Positions 7,658-16,026 of a stretch of 34,680 nt of DNA are shown piece by piece. The stretch lies in assembly GCA_944384215.1 (NCBI GenBank), contig CALWSN010000104.1, forward strand, positions 1-34,680. Direction: 5' to 3'. A program made the translations under genes and the position numbers. Source of the DNA: an uncultured Clostridia bacterium. GTDB taxonomy: Bacteria; Bacillota; Clostridia; Lachnospirales; CAG-274. A model generated the notes under the pieces. That model did no database searches and was not told the DNA's origin. It saw only the letters and a program-made list of their open reading frames with translations. The first letter of the stretch is position 1. Each line of letters starts with the position of its first letter.

Positions 7658-8068
7658 ATGAAAGAACTAGTAAAAAAAGCTTTAGAGGCACAAAAATTTT
7701 CTTATTCACCATATTCTAATTTTCAAGTAGGAGCAGCCCTTCTTACTAAATCTGGTAAAATATATACTGGATGTAATATAGAAAATGCTGCGTATTCACC
7801 TACAAATTGTGCAGAAAGAACAGCATTTTTTAAGGCAGTGTCTGAAGGCGAGCTACAATTTGAAGCTATTGCTATTGTTGGCAGCCCAAATGGTGCTAAA
7901 GAAGATGAAAGAGAATATTGTGCACCTTGTGGTGTATGTAGGCAAGTTATGGCAGAATTTTGTAGCATTAAAAATTTCAAAGTTATTTTAGGTAAAAGTG
8001 AAGATGATTATAAAGTGTATACATTAGAAGAAATATTACCTCTTGCTTTTACAAAAGATGATTTATAA
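7658..8068 (+). CDS. cdd: Cytidine deaminase
   Basis: It deaminates cytidine and deoxycytidine to uridine and deoxyuridine, making them substrates for the pyrimidine nucleoside phosphorylase in the same operon. It has 136 residues, as expected for the small tetrameric type. The zinc site is C51-A-E53 (NCAERTAF) with C91 and C94 in PCGVCRQ; E53 is the proton shuttle. FQVGAAL and GCNIENAAY are the usual substrate-binding segments. It lies between deoB and the transporter genes. Other open frames across it on both strands are shadows. Confidence 0.97.
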   Translation: MKELVKKALEAQKFSYSPYSNFQVGAALLTKSGKIYTGCNIENAAYSPTNCAERTAFFKAVSEGELQFEAIAIVGSPNGAKEDEREYCAPCGVCRQVMAEFCSIKNFKVILGKSEDDYKVYTLEEILPLAFTKDDL

Positions 8069-8092
8069 AAAAGCGTTTAGGAGGTGGTTTAT

Positions 8093-9622
8093 TTGTCTTA
8101 TGTAATAGAAATGAATAACATTACAAAAGAGTTTGGAAATTTTAAAGCTAATGATGATATTACTTTAAAAGTAGAAAAGGGAGAAATACACGCTCTTTTA
8201 GGTGAAAATGGTGCTGGTAAATCTACTTTAATGAGTGTTTTATTTGGTCTTTATCAACCAGAAAAAGGTAACATAAAAATAAATGGTAAAGAAGTTAAAA
8301 TAAATAACCCAAATGATGCAAATAATTTAGGTATAGGTATGGTTCACCAACATTTTAAGCTTGTTCATAATTTTACTGTTTTAGAAAGTATAGTCTTAGG
8401 TAGAGAAACAACATCTGGTGGCTTTTTAAAAATGAAAGATGCTAGAAAAAAAGTTGAACAGCTTATCGAAAAATACAAGTTTCAAATAAGTTTAGATTCT
8501 TATATATCTGATATAACAGTAGGTATGCAACAAAGAGTTGAAATTTTAAAAATGTTATATTGTGATAATGATATACTAATATTTGACGAACCAACAGCTG
8601 TTTTAACTCCACAAGAAATAGATGAACTTATGGTAACTATGAAAAATCTTGTTGCAGAAGGTAAATCTATTATATTTATTACACATAAATTGAATGAAAT
8701 AAAAGCTGTTGCCAACAGATGTAGTGTTATTAGAAAAGGAAAATATATAGGCACAGTAGATGTTGCCACTACATCAAAAGAAGAAATGTCTGAAATGATG
8801 GTTGGTAGAAAAATTAATCTTAATATTGAAAAACAACCAGCAAAATTAGGCGATACAGTTTTAAAAGTAGAAAATTTATGTGTAAAATCAAAAGATACTA
8901 ACAAACAAATAGTAAAAAATGTTTCTTTTGAAGTTAAAAGTGGTGAGATTGTTTGTATAGCAGGTATTGATGGCAATGGTCAATCCGAACTTGTATATGG
9001 TATAACAGGTCTTATGCCAATAGAAAGTGGTAAAGTTAAGCTAAAAGATAAAGATGTTACAAAAGAGAGTATTAGAAAAAAATGTATAGATGGTTTTGCT
9101 CATATACCAGAAGACAGACACAAATATGGTCTTGTTTTAGACTATACATTACAAGAAAATTTAGTTTTACAAAGTTATTTTACTAAAAGATTTCAAAAGT
9201 TTGGTTTTTTAAAATTTGGTGAAATAAAATCTTATGCAAAGTATCTTATAGATAAATTTGATATAAGAAGTGGACAAGGTGAAAATTCTATTGCAAGGGG
9301 TATGTCTGGTGGTAATCAACAAAAAGCTATTATAGCTAGAGAACTTGATAGAAACCCTGAGCTTATAATAGCAGTACAGCCAGTTAGAGGGCTTGATGTT
9401 GGTGCAATAGAGTATATACATAGACAAATAGTAGAACAACGTGATAAAGGTAAAGCTATTTTATTAGTTTCTTTAGAGCTTGATGAAGTTATGAATCTTA
9501 GTGATAGAATATTAGTTATGTACGAAGGTGAAATAGTAGCAGATGTTAACCCTAAAGAAGTTACTATACAAGAATTAGGCTTATATATGGCTGGTACAAA
9601 AAGGAGTGTGAAAAATGGATAA
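8093..9622 (+). CDS. nupO: Nucleoside ABC transporter ATPase, TTG start
   Basis: This is the double-domain ATPase of a BMP-type nucleoside importer (NupO/YufO family). I choose the TTG at 8093 because AGGAGG (8079-8084) lies 8 bases before it; the in-frame GTG at 8084 overlaps that site. This gives 509 residues. The first half has an intact Walker A (GENGAGKST, 37-45), a VGMQQR signature and Walker B ILIFDEPTAVLT. The second half has the degenerate Walker A GIDGNGQSE, signature MSGGNQQKA and AVQPVRGLDVG, where the catalytic glutamate is absent and SLELDE replaces the histidine switch. This asymmetry is normal for sugar and nucleoside importers of this family. It overlaps nupP by 8 bases, implying translational coupling. 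Confidence 0.93.
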   Translation: MSYVIEMNNITKEFGNFKANDDITLKVEKGEIHALLGENGAGKSTLMSVLFGLYQPEKGNIKINGKEVKINNPNDANNLGIGMVHQHFKLVHNFTVLESIVLGRETTSGGFLKMKDARKKVEQLIEKYKFQISLDSYISDITVGMQQRVEILKMLYCDNDILIFDEPTAVLTPQEIDELMVTMKNLVAEGKSIIFITHKLNEIKAVANRCSVIRKGKYIGTVDVATTSKEEMSEMMVGRKINLNIEKQPAKLGDTVLKVENLCVKSKDTNKQIVKNVSFEVKSGEIVCIAGIDGNGQSELVYGITGLMPIESGKVKLKDKDVTKESIRKKCIDGFAHIPEDRHKYGLVLDYTLQENLVLQSYFTKRFQKFGFLKFGEIKSYAKYLIDKFDIRSGQGENSIARGMSGGNQQKAIIARELDRNPELIIAVQPVRGLDVGAIEYIHRQIVEQRDKGKAILLVSLELDEVMNLSDRILVMYEGEIVADVNPKEVTIQELGLYMAGTKRSVKNG

Positions 9623-10700
9623 AAAAGAAAAAAAACAACGAAATTATAAAGGGCTTATAAGTTTTTCATCATCTTTATTTGCCATATTAGCAGGATTTAT
9701 TTTTGCTTTTATAGTACTTTTTATAAGCAACCCAACAGAGGCTGTAAATGGTTTTATAACTATATTACAAGGTGGTTTTACAGATGGTTTAACTGGTGTA
9801 TCTAGGCTTATATATTTTGCTACACCTATTATTATGACAGGTCTTTCTGTTGCATTTGCCTTTAAAACAGGACTTTTTAATATAGGTGCTTCTGGACAGT
9901 TTATTGTAGGTGCTTATGTTGCTGTACATATAGGTGTTAAATGGACGTTTTTACCACCTAGTATACACTGGGTAGTTGCATTAATAGGTGCAGGTATTGC
10001 AGGGGCCTTATGGGGGGCTATACCTGGTATATTAAAAGCATTTGCAAACGTTAACGAAGTTATAGCATCTATTATGACTAATTATATAGGTATGTATTTA
10101 GTAAATATGCTAGTTGTAAAAAATGTTTTTGACCAACTTAGAAATCAATCTTTAGATGTGGCTAAAAGCGCTGTTATACCAAAGCTTGGCATAGCAGATA
10201 CTAATATAAACTATGCTATTATTATAGCATTAATATTTGTAATAATTATATACATATTATTAGAAAAAACAACAATAGGATATGAGTTAAAAGCTTGCGG
10301 ACAAAACAAACTAGCTAGTAAATACGCGGGGATTAATGAAAAGAAAAATATTGTTCTATCAATGGTTATAGCAGGTTTATTGTCTGGTATAGGTGGTGGA
10401 CTTATGTATCTTTATGGTGCTGGTAAATATATACAAGTATTAGATATTATTGCACCAGAAGGTTTTAGTGGTATATCTGTTGCTTTATTTGGACAATCAA
10501 ATCCGTTTGGGGTATTTTTAGCAGGTTTATTTATAGCACATATTCGTGTTGGTGGAACTAACCTTCAGTTACACGGTTATGCTCCAGAAATTATAGATAT
10601 GATTATAGCATCTATTATATATTTTGGTGCTTTTGCATTATTATTTAAAAATATTATATCTAAAATTATAAAAAAATCTAAGAAAGGGGATAAAAAATAA
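9615..10700 (+). CDS. nupP: Nucleoside ABC transporter permease 1
   Basis: This 361-residue polytopic membrane protein is one half of the importer channel (BPD_transp_2 fold). It begins with a lysine-rich cytosolic tail, then a first membrane segment near residues 18-38. FKTGLFNIGASGQFIVGAY and the cytoplasmic segment ELKACGQNKLASKYAGIN, which contacts the ATPase, are characteristic of YufP/NupP. GISVALFGQSNPFGV follows. The ATG lies inside the 3' end of nupO, and its stop overlaps the nupQ start by one base. It partners NupQ and the nucleoside-binding lipoprotein at 13578. Confidence 0.93.
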   Translation: MDKKEKKQRNYKGLISFSSSLFAILAGFIFAFIVLFISNPTEAVNGFITILQGGFTDGLTGVSRLIYFATPIIMTGLSVAFAFKTGLFNIGASGQFIVGAYVAVHIGVKWTFLPPSIHWVVALIGAGIAGALWGAIPGILKAFANVNEVIASIMTNYIGMYLVNMLVVKNVFDQLRNQSLDVAKSAVIPKLGIADTNINYAIIIALIFVIIIYILLEKTTIGYELKACGQNKLASKYAGINEKKNIVLSMVIAGLLSGIGGGLMYLYGAGKYIQVLDIIAPEGFSGISVALFGQSNPFGVFLAGLFIAHIRVGGTNLQLHGYAPEIIDMIIASIIYFGAFALLFKNIISKIIKKSKKGDKK

Positions 10701-11653
10701 TGGATACAATTTATTTTATAACACAACAGACTATGTCTTTTGCTATTCCTCTTTTAATAGTAGCCATAGGTGGTATGTTTTCTGAACGAAGTGGTGTTGT
10801 AAATATCGCTTTAGAAGGTATAATGATAATGGGAGCATTTGCTGGTATATTATTTATAAATCAGTTTCAAGACACTATGTCTGGGCAAGGGTTACTACTT
10901 TTAGCTTTATTGGTAGCAGGTGTTACAGGTGCATTATTCTCTCTATTACACGCTTTTGCAGCTATTAATCTTAAAGCAGACCAAACAATAAGTGGTACAG
11001 CACTTAATCTTTTTGCACCAGCCTTTGCTATATTTTCGGCTAGAATGATTCAAACAACACAACAAATAGCTTTTACAAATACATTTTTTATTAAAGAAGT
11101 ACCTATTTTAAGCTCTATACCAATTATAGGTGATTTATTCTTTAAAAATGTATATATTACAACATATTTAGGTATTTTAATATTTATTATTGCTTACATT
11201 GTAATAAATAAAACAAGATTTGGGCTTAGGCTAAGAGCTTGTGGAGAACACCCTCAAGCAGCAGATTCTGTTGGTATTAATGTTTATAAAATAAGATATG
11301 CTGGCGTTATAATATCTGGTATATTAGCTGGTATTGGTGGGGTTGTATTTGTTGTACCTACATCTACAAACTTTAATGCAACTGTTGCAGGTTATGGTTT
11401 CTTAGCATTGGCTGTTTTAATATTTGGGCAATGGCGTGTACCTAGAATATTTATTGCTGCATTTTTCTTTGGTATTATGAAAACTTTATCTAGTGCACAT
11501 TCTACTATACCATTTATTAAAGATTTACCTATAACAAATGAAATTTATAAAATGTTACCATATCTTATAACTTTAATTGCTTTAACATTTTTATCTAAAA
11601 GCTCTCAAGCTCCTAGAGCTGCTGGTATACCTTATGATAAAGGCTCAAGATAG
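10700..11653 (+). CDS. nupQ: Nucleoside ABC transporter permease 2
   Basis: This 317-residue second channel subunit is a multi-pass membrane protein. The features RSGVVNIALEGIMIMGAF near the start and RLRACGEHPQAADSVGIN (the ATPase-contacting loop) are those of YufQ/NupQ. Its start overlaps the nupP stop in TAATG, so the two subunits are probably made in equal amounts. pdp starts 12 bases after its stop. It is somewhat shorter than NupP, as is usual. Confidence 0.93.
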   Translation: MDTIYFITQQTMSFAIPLLIVAIGGMFSERSGVVNIALEGIMIMGAFAGILFINQFQDTMSGQGLLLLALLVAGVTGALFSLLHAFAAINLKADQTISGTALNLFAPAFAIFSARMIQTTQQIAFTNTFFIKEVPILSSIPIIGDLFFKNVYITTYLGILIFIIAYIVINKTRFGLRLRACGEHPQAADSVGINVYKIRYAGVIISGILAGIGGVVFVVPTSTNFNATVAGYGFLALAVLIFGQWRVPRIFIAAFFFGIMKTLSSAHSTIPFIKDLPITNEIYKMLPYLITLIALTFLSKSSQAPRAAGIPYDKGSR

Positions 11654-11665
11654 GGAGGTAATAAT

Positions 11666-12994
11666 ATGAGAATGTATGACATTATTCATAAAAAAAGAAA
11701 TAATGAAGAACTTACAAATGAAGAAATAGAATATATGATAAATCATTATGTATCTGGAGAAATACCTGATTATCAAATGTCAGCTATGCTTATGGCAATA
11801 TATTTTAATGGTATGAACGATAGAGAAATATCTACTATGACAAATGTTATGGCTCAGTCTGGTGATATGGTAGACTTATCTTCTATTGATGGTATAAAAG
11901 TTGACAAACACTCAACAGGTGGTGTTGGAGATAAAACAACATTAATAATAGCACCTATTGTTGCATATTATGGTGTTAAAGTTGCTAAAATGTCTGGTAG
12001 AGGTCTTGGTCATACTGGTGGAACTGTTGATAAAATGGAAGCTATACCTGGACTTAAAACTAATTTTTCACAAGAAGAATTTTTTGATATAGTTAATAAA
12101 ACAGGCATTAGTGTAATAGGACAATCTGGAAACCTTGCTCCTGCTGATAAAAAGCTTTATGCTTTAAGAGATGTAACAGCAACAGTCGAAAGTATACCTC
12201 TTATTGCAGCATCTATTATGAGTAAAAAACTTGCAGCAGGCAGTGATTGTATTTTATTAGATGTAAAAACAGGTAGTGGTGCTTTTATGAAAACCTTAGA
12301 TGATTCTATAAGTCTTGCTGAAAAAATGGTAGCAATAGGTGAAAATTGTGGTAAAAAAACAGTTGCTCTTATTACAGATATGGATATACCTCTTGGCAAT
12401 AATATAGGAAATTCTTTAGAGATAAAAGAAGTTGTAGATACTCTTAATGGTAAAGGACCTAAAGATTTAACTGAAATATGTATAAAACTTGCAGGAAATA
12501 TGCTTTACTTAGCTAATAAAGGTAGCATAGAAGACTGTGAAAAAATGGCTAAAGATGCTATTGAAAATGGATATGCTATTAATAAGCTTATAGAAATGGT
12601 AGAAGCCCAAGGTGGAGATATAGATTATATAAAAAATCCAGATAAATTTGAAAAATCTAAATATAGCTTAGATATAATATTAGAAGATAATATAGATGGA
12701 TATATTGGCTCTATGAATACAGAAGGTCTTGGTATAGCCTCTACAATGTTAGGTGCTGGCCGAGAAACCAAAGATGATGATATAGATTTTTCGGCAGGTA
12801 TTATTTTAAATAAAAAAGTTGGCGATAAAGTTAAAACAGGTGATGTTTTATGCACTTTATACACTAATGATGAAAAAAGACTTGAAAATGCTAAAAATAA
12901 AGTTAAATCTTCAATATCTATTACAAAAGATATGCCTAAAAAATTACCTTTAATTTTTGCAAGAGTAGAAAAAAATAATATTGAAAAGTTTTAA
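11666..12994 (+). CDS. pdp: Pyrimidine-nucleoside phosphorylase
   Basis: It phosphorolyses uridine, deoxyuridine and thymidine to the base and (deoxy)ribose 1-phosphate in the cytosol. It has 442 residues. KHSTGGVGDKTT (81-92) binds phosphate, KMSGRGLGHTGGTVDK follows, and LAAGSDCILLDVKTGSGAFMK lies between the two lobes. The C-terminal domain includes GIILNKKVGDKVKTGDVL. The family includes Pdp and thymidine phosphorylase DeoA; I prefer Pdp because this is a Gram-positive operon. AGGGAGG precedes the start. It closes the deoB operon, so uptake, deamination and phosphorolysis are expressed together. Confidence 0.93.
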   Translation: MRMYDIIHKKRNNEELTNEEIEYMINHYVSGEIPDYQMSAMLMAIYFNGMNDREISTMTNVMAQSGDMVDLSSIDGIKVDKHSTGGVGDKTTLIIAPIVAYYGVKVAKMSGRGLGHTGGTVDKMEAIPGLKTNFSQEEFFDIVNKTGISVIGQSGNLAPADKKLYALRDVTATVESIPLIAASIMSKKLAAGSDCILLDVKTGSGAFMKTLDDSISLAEKMVAIGENCGKKTVALITDMDIPLGNNIGNSLEIKEVVDTLNGKGPKDLTEICIKLAGNMLYLANKGSIEDCEKMAKDAIENGYAINKLIEMVEAQGGDIDYIKNPDKFEKSKYSLDIILEDNIDGYIGSMNTEGLGIASTMLGAGRETKDDDIDFSAGIILNKKVGDKVKTGDVLCTLYTNDEKRLENAKNKVKSSISITKDMPKKLPLIFARVEKNNIEKF

Positions 12995-13021
12995 TATATA
13001 AAAAATATATATAAAAAATAT

Positions 13022-13050
13022 TTGACTAAATTAATATTTAAGTGTAAAAT
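13022..13050 (+). promoter_or_regulatory. Promoter of the lipoprotein genes
   Basis: TTGACT (13022-13027), 17 bases, TAAAAT (13045-13050), 28 bases after the pdp stop. It gives the mini-lipoproteins and the binding protein their own transcription, as expected where a binding protein is needed in excess over the channel. Confidence 0.6.
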
Positions 13051-13089
13051 ATGAATTGAATAATATATTCTAATTTTTGGGAGGAAAAA

Positions 13090-13254
13090 ATGAAAAAATT
13101 AGTTACTTTAATAATAGCAGGTATGATGGCATTTAGTATGGTTGCTTGTGGTAGCAATAGCTCTACTGAAGAAACATCTTCTGAAAGCTCACAAGATGTT
13201 TCAACAGATGACGCTTCAACAGATGAAGATAGCTCAGAAGAAGTTAGTGAATAA
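13090..13254 (+). CDS. 54-residue acidic mini-lipoprotein, copy 1
   Basis: This short frame has a GGGAGG ribosome site. The product starts MKKLVTLI, has a hydrophobic stretch to MAFSMVAC (lipobox, C20), then 34 residues rich in Ser, Thr, Glu and Asp, ending EEVSE and a TAA. It should be exported, lipidated at C20 and anchored to the outer face of the membrane with only a short acidic tail. The signal peptide is nearly that of the binding lipoprotein at 13578, and the tail resembles that protein's linker, but no ligand-binding domain follows. The function is unknown. The frame is a complete gene rather than a broken end: the stop is shared with copy 2 and several differences between copies are silent. 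Confidence 0.75.
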   Translation: MKKLVTLIIAGMMAFSMVACGSNSSTEETSSESSQDVSTDDASTDEDSSEEVSE

Positions 13255-13307
13255 TTAAATAATATTTAGAAAATTTATAGTTTACTTATTTTTAAGGAGG
13301 CAAAAAA

Positions 13308-13472
13308 ATGAAAAAATTAGTTACTTTAATGATAGCAGGTATGATGGCGTTTAGTATGGTTGCTTGTGGTAGCAGTAGCTCTACTGAAGAACCATCTTCT
13401 GAAAGCTCACAAGACGTTTCAACAGATGATGCTTCAACAGATGAAGGTAGCTCAGAAGAAGTTAGCGAATAA
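13308..13472 (+). CDS. 54-residue acidic mini-lipoprotein, copy 2
   Basis: This is the second tandem copy, with AAGGAGG seven bases or so before the ATG. It differs from copy 1 at 8 of 165 bases by my count. Four changes are silent and four alter residues (I to M at 8, N to S at 23, T to P at 29, D to G at 47). Signal peptide and lipobox (SMVAC, C20) are unchanged. No promoter is evident between the copies, so both probably come from the promoter at 13022. I do not know a function; a small surface lipoprotein, or a partner of the nucleoside-binding protein, are guesses. Confidence 0.75.
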   Translation: MKKLVTLMIAGMMAFSMVACGSSSSTEEPSSESSQDVSTDDASTDEGSSEEVSE

Positions 13473-13577
13473 TTTATATTTAATTATATAAAATTTTAAA
13501 AAAATAGAAATATATTATTCAATTAATAGTTAAAAAATAAATATTATTTTATTTATTTTTACTAAGGAGGAAAAACT

Positions 13578-14714
13578 ATGAAAAAATTAGTTAGTTTAAT
13601 ATTAGCAGTAACTATGGCATTTAGTATGGTTGCTTGTGGTAACAAAGCTGAAAATCCTTCAGAGCCTACATCTTCAGAAGCTTCAACACAAGAAGAAGCA
13701 AAAGATGATACTAGCTCTAGCTCTGGAGCAGAAATAGCTCTTGTTACAGATGTTGGTACTATTGATGATAAATCTTTTAACCAAGGTTCTTGGGAAGGGG
13801 TTGTAAAATTTGCTGAAGAAAACGGTATTTCTCACAAATATTATCAACCAGCAGAAAAATCTAATGAAGCTATCACTACTGCTATTGAATTAGCTATTAA
13901 AGGTGGAGCTAAAACAGTTGTTTGTCCTGGTTTCTTATTTGAAGTTCCAGTATATAATATGCAACAAAAATATCCAGATGTTAAATTTATTATTATAGAT
14001 GGTACACCTCAAGATGGTAATGGTACATATGAAGTAGGTCAAAACTCTGAAGCTATCTACTTTGCAGAAGAACAAGCTGGTTTTTTAGCTGGTTATGGTG
14101 CTGTTATTGATGGTTATAGAAACTTAGGCTTTATGGGTGGTATAGCAGTTCCTGCTGTTATCCGTTATGGCTATGGTTTTGTTCAAGGTGCAGAATATGC
14201 TGGTAAAGAACTAGGTCTTGCTCCTGGTGAAATTACTATGAATTATACTTATGTTGGTGATTTTGATGCATCTCCAGACCATACAGCTAAAGCTGCTGCT
14301 TGGTATAATGAAGGTGTAGAAATTATTTTTGCTTGTGGTGGTGGCGTTGGTAACTCTGTTATGAAAGCTGCTGAAACTGCTGATAAAAAAGTTATTGGTG
14401 TAGACGTTGACCAATCAGTTGAATCTGAAACAGTTATTACATCTGCTATGAAAAACTTACAAAATGCAGTTTATAAAACTTTAGCTTCTATTTATGATGG
14501 CACTTTTGCTGGTGGCAAAACAGTTAGTTTAGGTGCTGCTACAGATGATATTTTATTACCTATGGAAACTTCTAAATTTGAAACTTTTAATCAAGAACAA
14601 TATGATGCTATATACAAAAAAGTATCAAATAAAGAAATTGAGTTAAAAGATGAAACAGCTGCAGAAAAACCTGACGGCTTAGGTTCAGAAATAGTTTCTG
14701 TAAACTTTAAATAA
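13578..14714 (+). CDS. nupN: BMP-family nucleoside-binding lipoprotein
   Basis: This is the extracellular substrate-binding protein of the nucleoside importer (BMP/PnrA/NupN family), 378 residues. The signal peptide ends in the lipobox SMVAC with lipidated C20. An acidic Ser/Thr/Glu linker follows (about 21-50). The binding domain starts at about 52 with IALVTDVGTIDDKSFNQGSW, the family hallmark. VCPGFLFEVPVY, GFMGGIAVPAVIRYGYGF, IIFACGGGVGNSV and VIGVDVDQS are further family segments. It lies after the channel operon rather than before it, in its own unit with the two mini-lipoproteins. AAGGAGG precedes the start. Base use is less AT-extreme than its neighbours, as expected of a highly expressed gene. 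Confidence 0.94.
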   Translation: MKKLVSLILAVTMAFSMVACGNKAENPSEPTSSEASTQEEAKDDTSSSSGAEIALVTDVGTIDDKSFNQGSWEGVVKFAEENGISHKYYQPAEKSNEAITTAIELAIKGGAKTVVCPGFLFEVPVYNMQQKYPDVKFIIIDGTPQDGNGTYEVGQNSEAIYFAEEQAGFLAGYGAVIDGYRNLGFMGGIAVPAVIRYGYGFVQGAEYAGKELGLAPGEITMNYTYVGDFDASPDHTAKAAAWYNEGVEIIFACGGGVGNSVMKAAETADKKVIGVDVDQSVESETVITSAMKNLQNAVYKTLASIYDGTFAGGKTVSLGAATDDILLPMETSKFETFNQEQYDAIYKKVSNKEIELKDETAAEKPDGLGSEIVSVNFK

Positions 14715-14716
14715 TA

Positions 14717-14755
14717 AAATAAAAGCTTAGAGATTAATCTCTAAGCTTTTATTTT
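14717..14755. terminator. Bidirectional terminator between nupN and TPR gene
   Basis: A perfect inverted repeat has the arm AAAATAAAAGCTTAGAGATT and its complement with almost no loop. The A/T ends serve both strands. It includes the stop codon (14743-14741) of the minus-strand gene. Confidence 0.85.
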
Positions 14756-15817
14756 ATTTAATACATTTTCACAATGATTAGAAATTTCTTTTGATGTTGT
14801 ATTACATTTTATAGAAGATAAAAGCTCTTTTGCAAAATTATATTGTTTTAAATATAAATAGCATTCTGCTTTTAAACAAGAAATTTCATCTAAGAGTAAA
14901 CTATTTTCTAAAGTCTTATTTTCATTTTTTAATATTATATCACAATATTTTATAGCCTTATTATAATCTTTTATATAAATAGATAAGTATATAATATTTT
15001 TTATAATATTTAAATCATAATCTATATTATCTAAAACTTTTTCAAAATATAATAAAGCATTATCAAAACTATTTAAAAATTGCAAACACATAGCTTTTGA
15101 ATAATATATATCAGTTAGTTCATTTTTAGATATAATATCTTTAAACAACAGGCAAGTGTTAAAATATTTAAGAGCTTCTAAAAAATTAGATTCATTATAT
15201 AAATAAATACTACCTCTTTTATATAATAAATATGGATTTTCAGGAGCACCTTCTAAAGTAACATCTATCTTTTTTGATATAATAATATTGATAAACTCTT
15301 TATTATATGAATCTATAAAATTAATTATATCATTATATATAAAGTCTTTTTCATCTCCTATATAAAAGTTATTATCATCTTTAAAATTTACATCTATACA
15401 AAATGTTCTGTTTTTTTTAGGTAATAAATAACAATCTTTTGATTGGGCTTTAACATTAAAATATAAATCTCTACCAACAGATGGATAGCTTAATTTTCTT
15501 TGTAAAAAATTATATACATGGGCATTTTTATACCAACCAACAATATAATATTTATTGTTATCTTCATAAACCCAAACTACTAAAGCATTTGTTAAAAGTT
15601 TTGACTTATCATCTGTAAAATTTATATTTGAAAGATTAACAACACCAGATTTTAAAGATGCATAACCATAGCAAAAATTATTATAATCTTGAAAATTATA
15701 TATTTCAGGATTATTAGATTTTTTTTCTTGATAAAATTTATCATAAATATTTAATGATTCATTTTCTATACCATTATAATTATTAGAAAAACCTATTTTA
15801 AAAATAATAAAATTCAT
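14741..15817 (-). CDS. Uncharacterised protein with C-terminal TPR-like repeats
   Basis: I do not recognise this 358-residue protein as a named family. There is no signal peptide or membrane segment, so it is probably cytosolic. The N-terminal 150 residues form a domain with LLTNALVVWVYE, NKYYIVGWYKNAHVYN and FNVKAQSKDCYLLP. The VGWYKNA segment resembles EVE/YTH-like modules that I recall in HNH-nuclease-like and TPR proteins; that is a memory-based suggestion. Residues from about 205 to 350 form helical TPR-like repeats (NPYLLYKRGSIYLY, FLEALKYFNTCLL, DIYYSKAMCLQFLNSFDNAL, DYNKAIKYCDIIL, AKELLSSI). It is a single gene with its own promoter, lying opposite to its neighbours, which suggests an accessory function. 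Confidence 0.7.
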   Translation of the reverse strand: MNFIIFKIGFSNNYNGIENESLNIYDKFYQEKKSNNPEIYNFQDYNNFCYGYASLKSGVVNLSNINFTDDKSKLLTNALVVWVYEDNNKYYIVGWYKNAHVYNFLQRKLSYPSVGRDLYFNVKAQSKDCYLLPKKNRTFCIDVNFKDDNNFYIGDEKDFIYNDIINFIDSYNKEFINIIISKKIDVTLEGAPENPYLLYKRGSIYLYNESNFLEALKYFNTCLLFKDIISKNELTDIYYSKAMCLQFLNSFDNALLYFEKVLDNIDYDLNIIKNIIYLSIYIKDYNKAIKYCDIILKNENKTLENSLLLDEISCLKAECYLYLKQYNFAKELLSSIKCNTTSKEISNHCENVLNKIKA

Positions 15818-15834
15818 ATTAACCTCTTATCAAT

Positions 15835-15863
15835 ATTGTATAATTAAATATATTTGGTGTAAA
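15835..15863 (-). promoter_or_regulatory. Promoter of the TPR-protein gene
   Basis: On the minus strand TTTACA (15863-15858), 17 bases, TACAAT (15840-15835), about 18 bases before the ATG. The rest of the gap to 16027 holds a TATAAT (15981-15986) with a poor -35 that may serve the plus-strand operon. Confidence 0.55.
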
Positions 15864-16026
15864 ATAATTATAAATATATTATATCAGAAAAATGTATAAT
15901 ATTAAAGATAAATTGTTAAGAAAATAAAAACATTTTATTAAAAGTGATGAAATACTATATACTTTTTTTCAATTTAGTATTATAATATTATAGTCAAGAT
16001 TATTTATAATTACAAAGGAGAGTAAT

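Larger units (their letters stand above)
13090..13472 (+). repeat. Tandem duplication of a mini-lipoprotein gene
   Basis: Two 165-base units, at 13090-13254 and 13308-13472, are about 95% identical by eye. The first 70 or so bases are also similar to the 5' end of the gene at 13578. The spacers between the units are not similar beyond the ribosome site. Confidence 0.85.
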
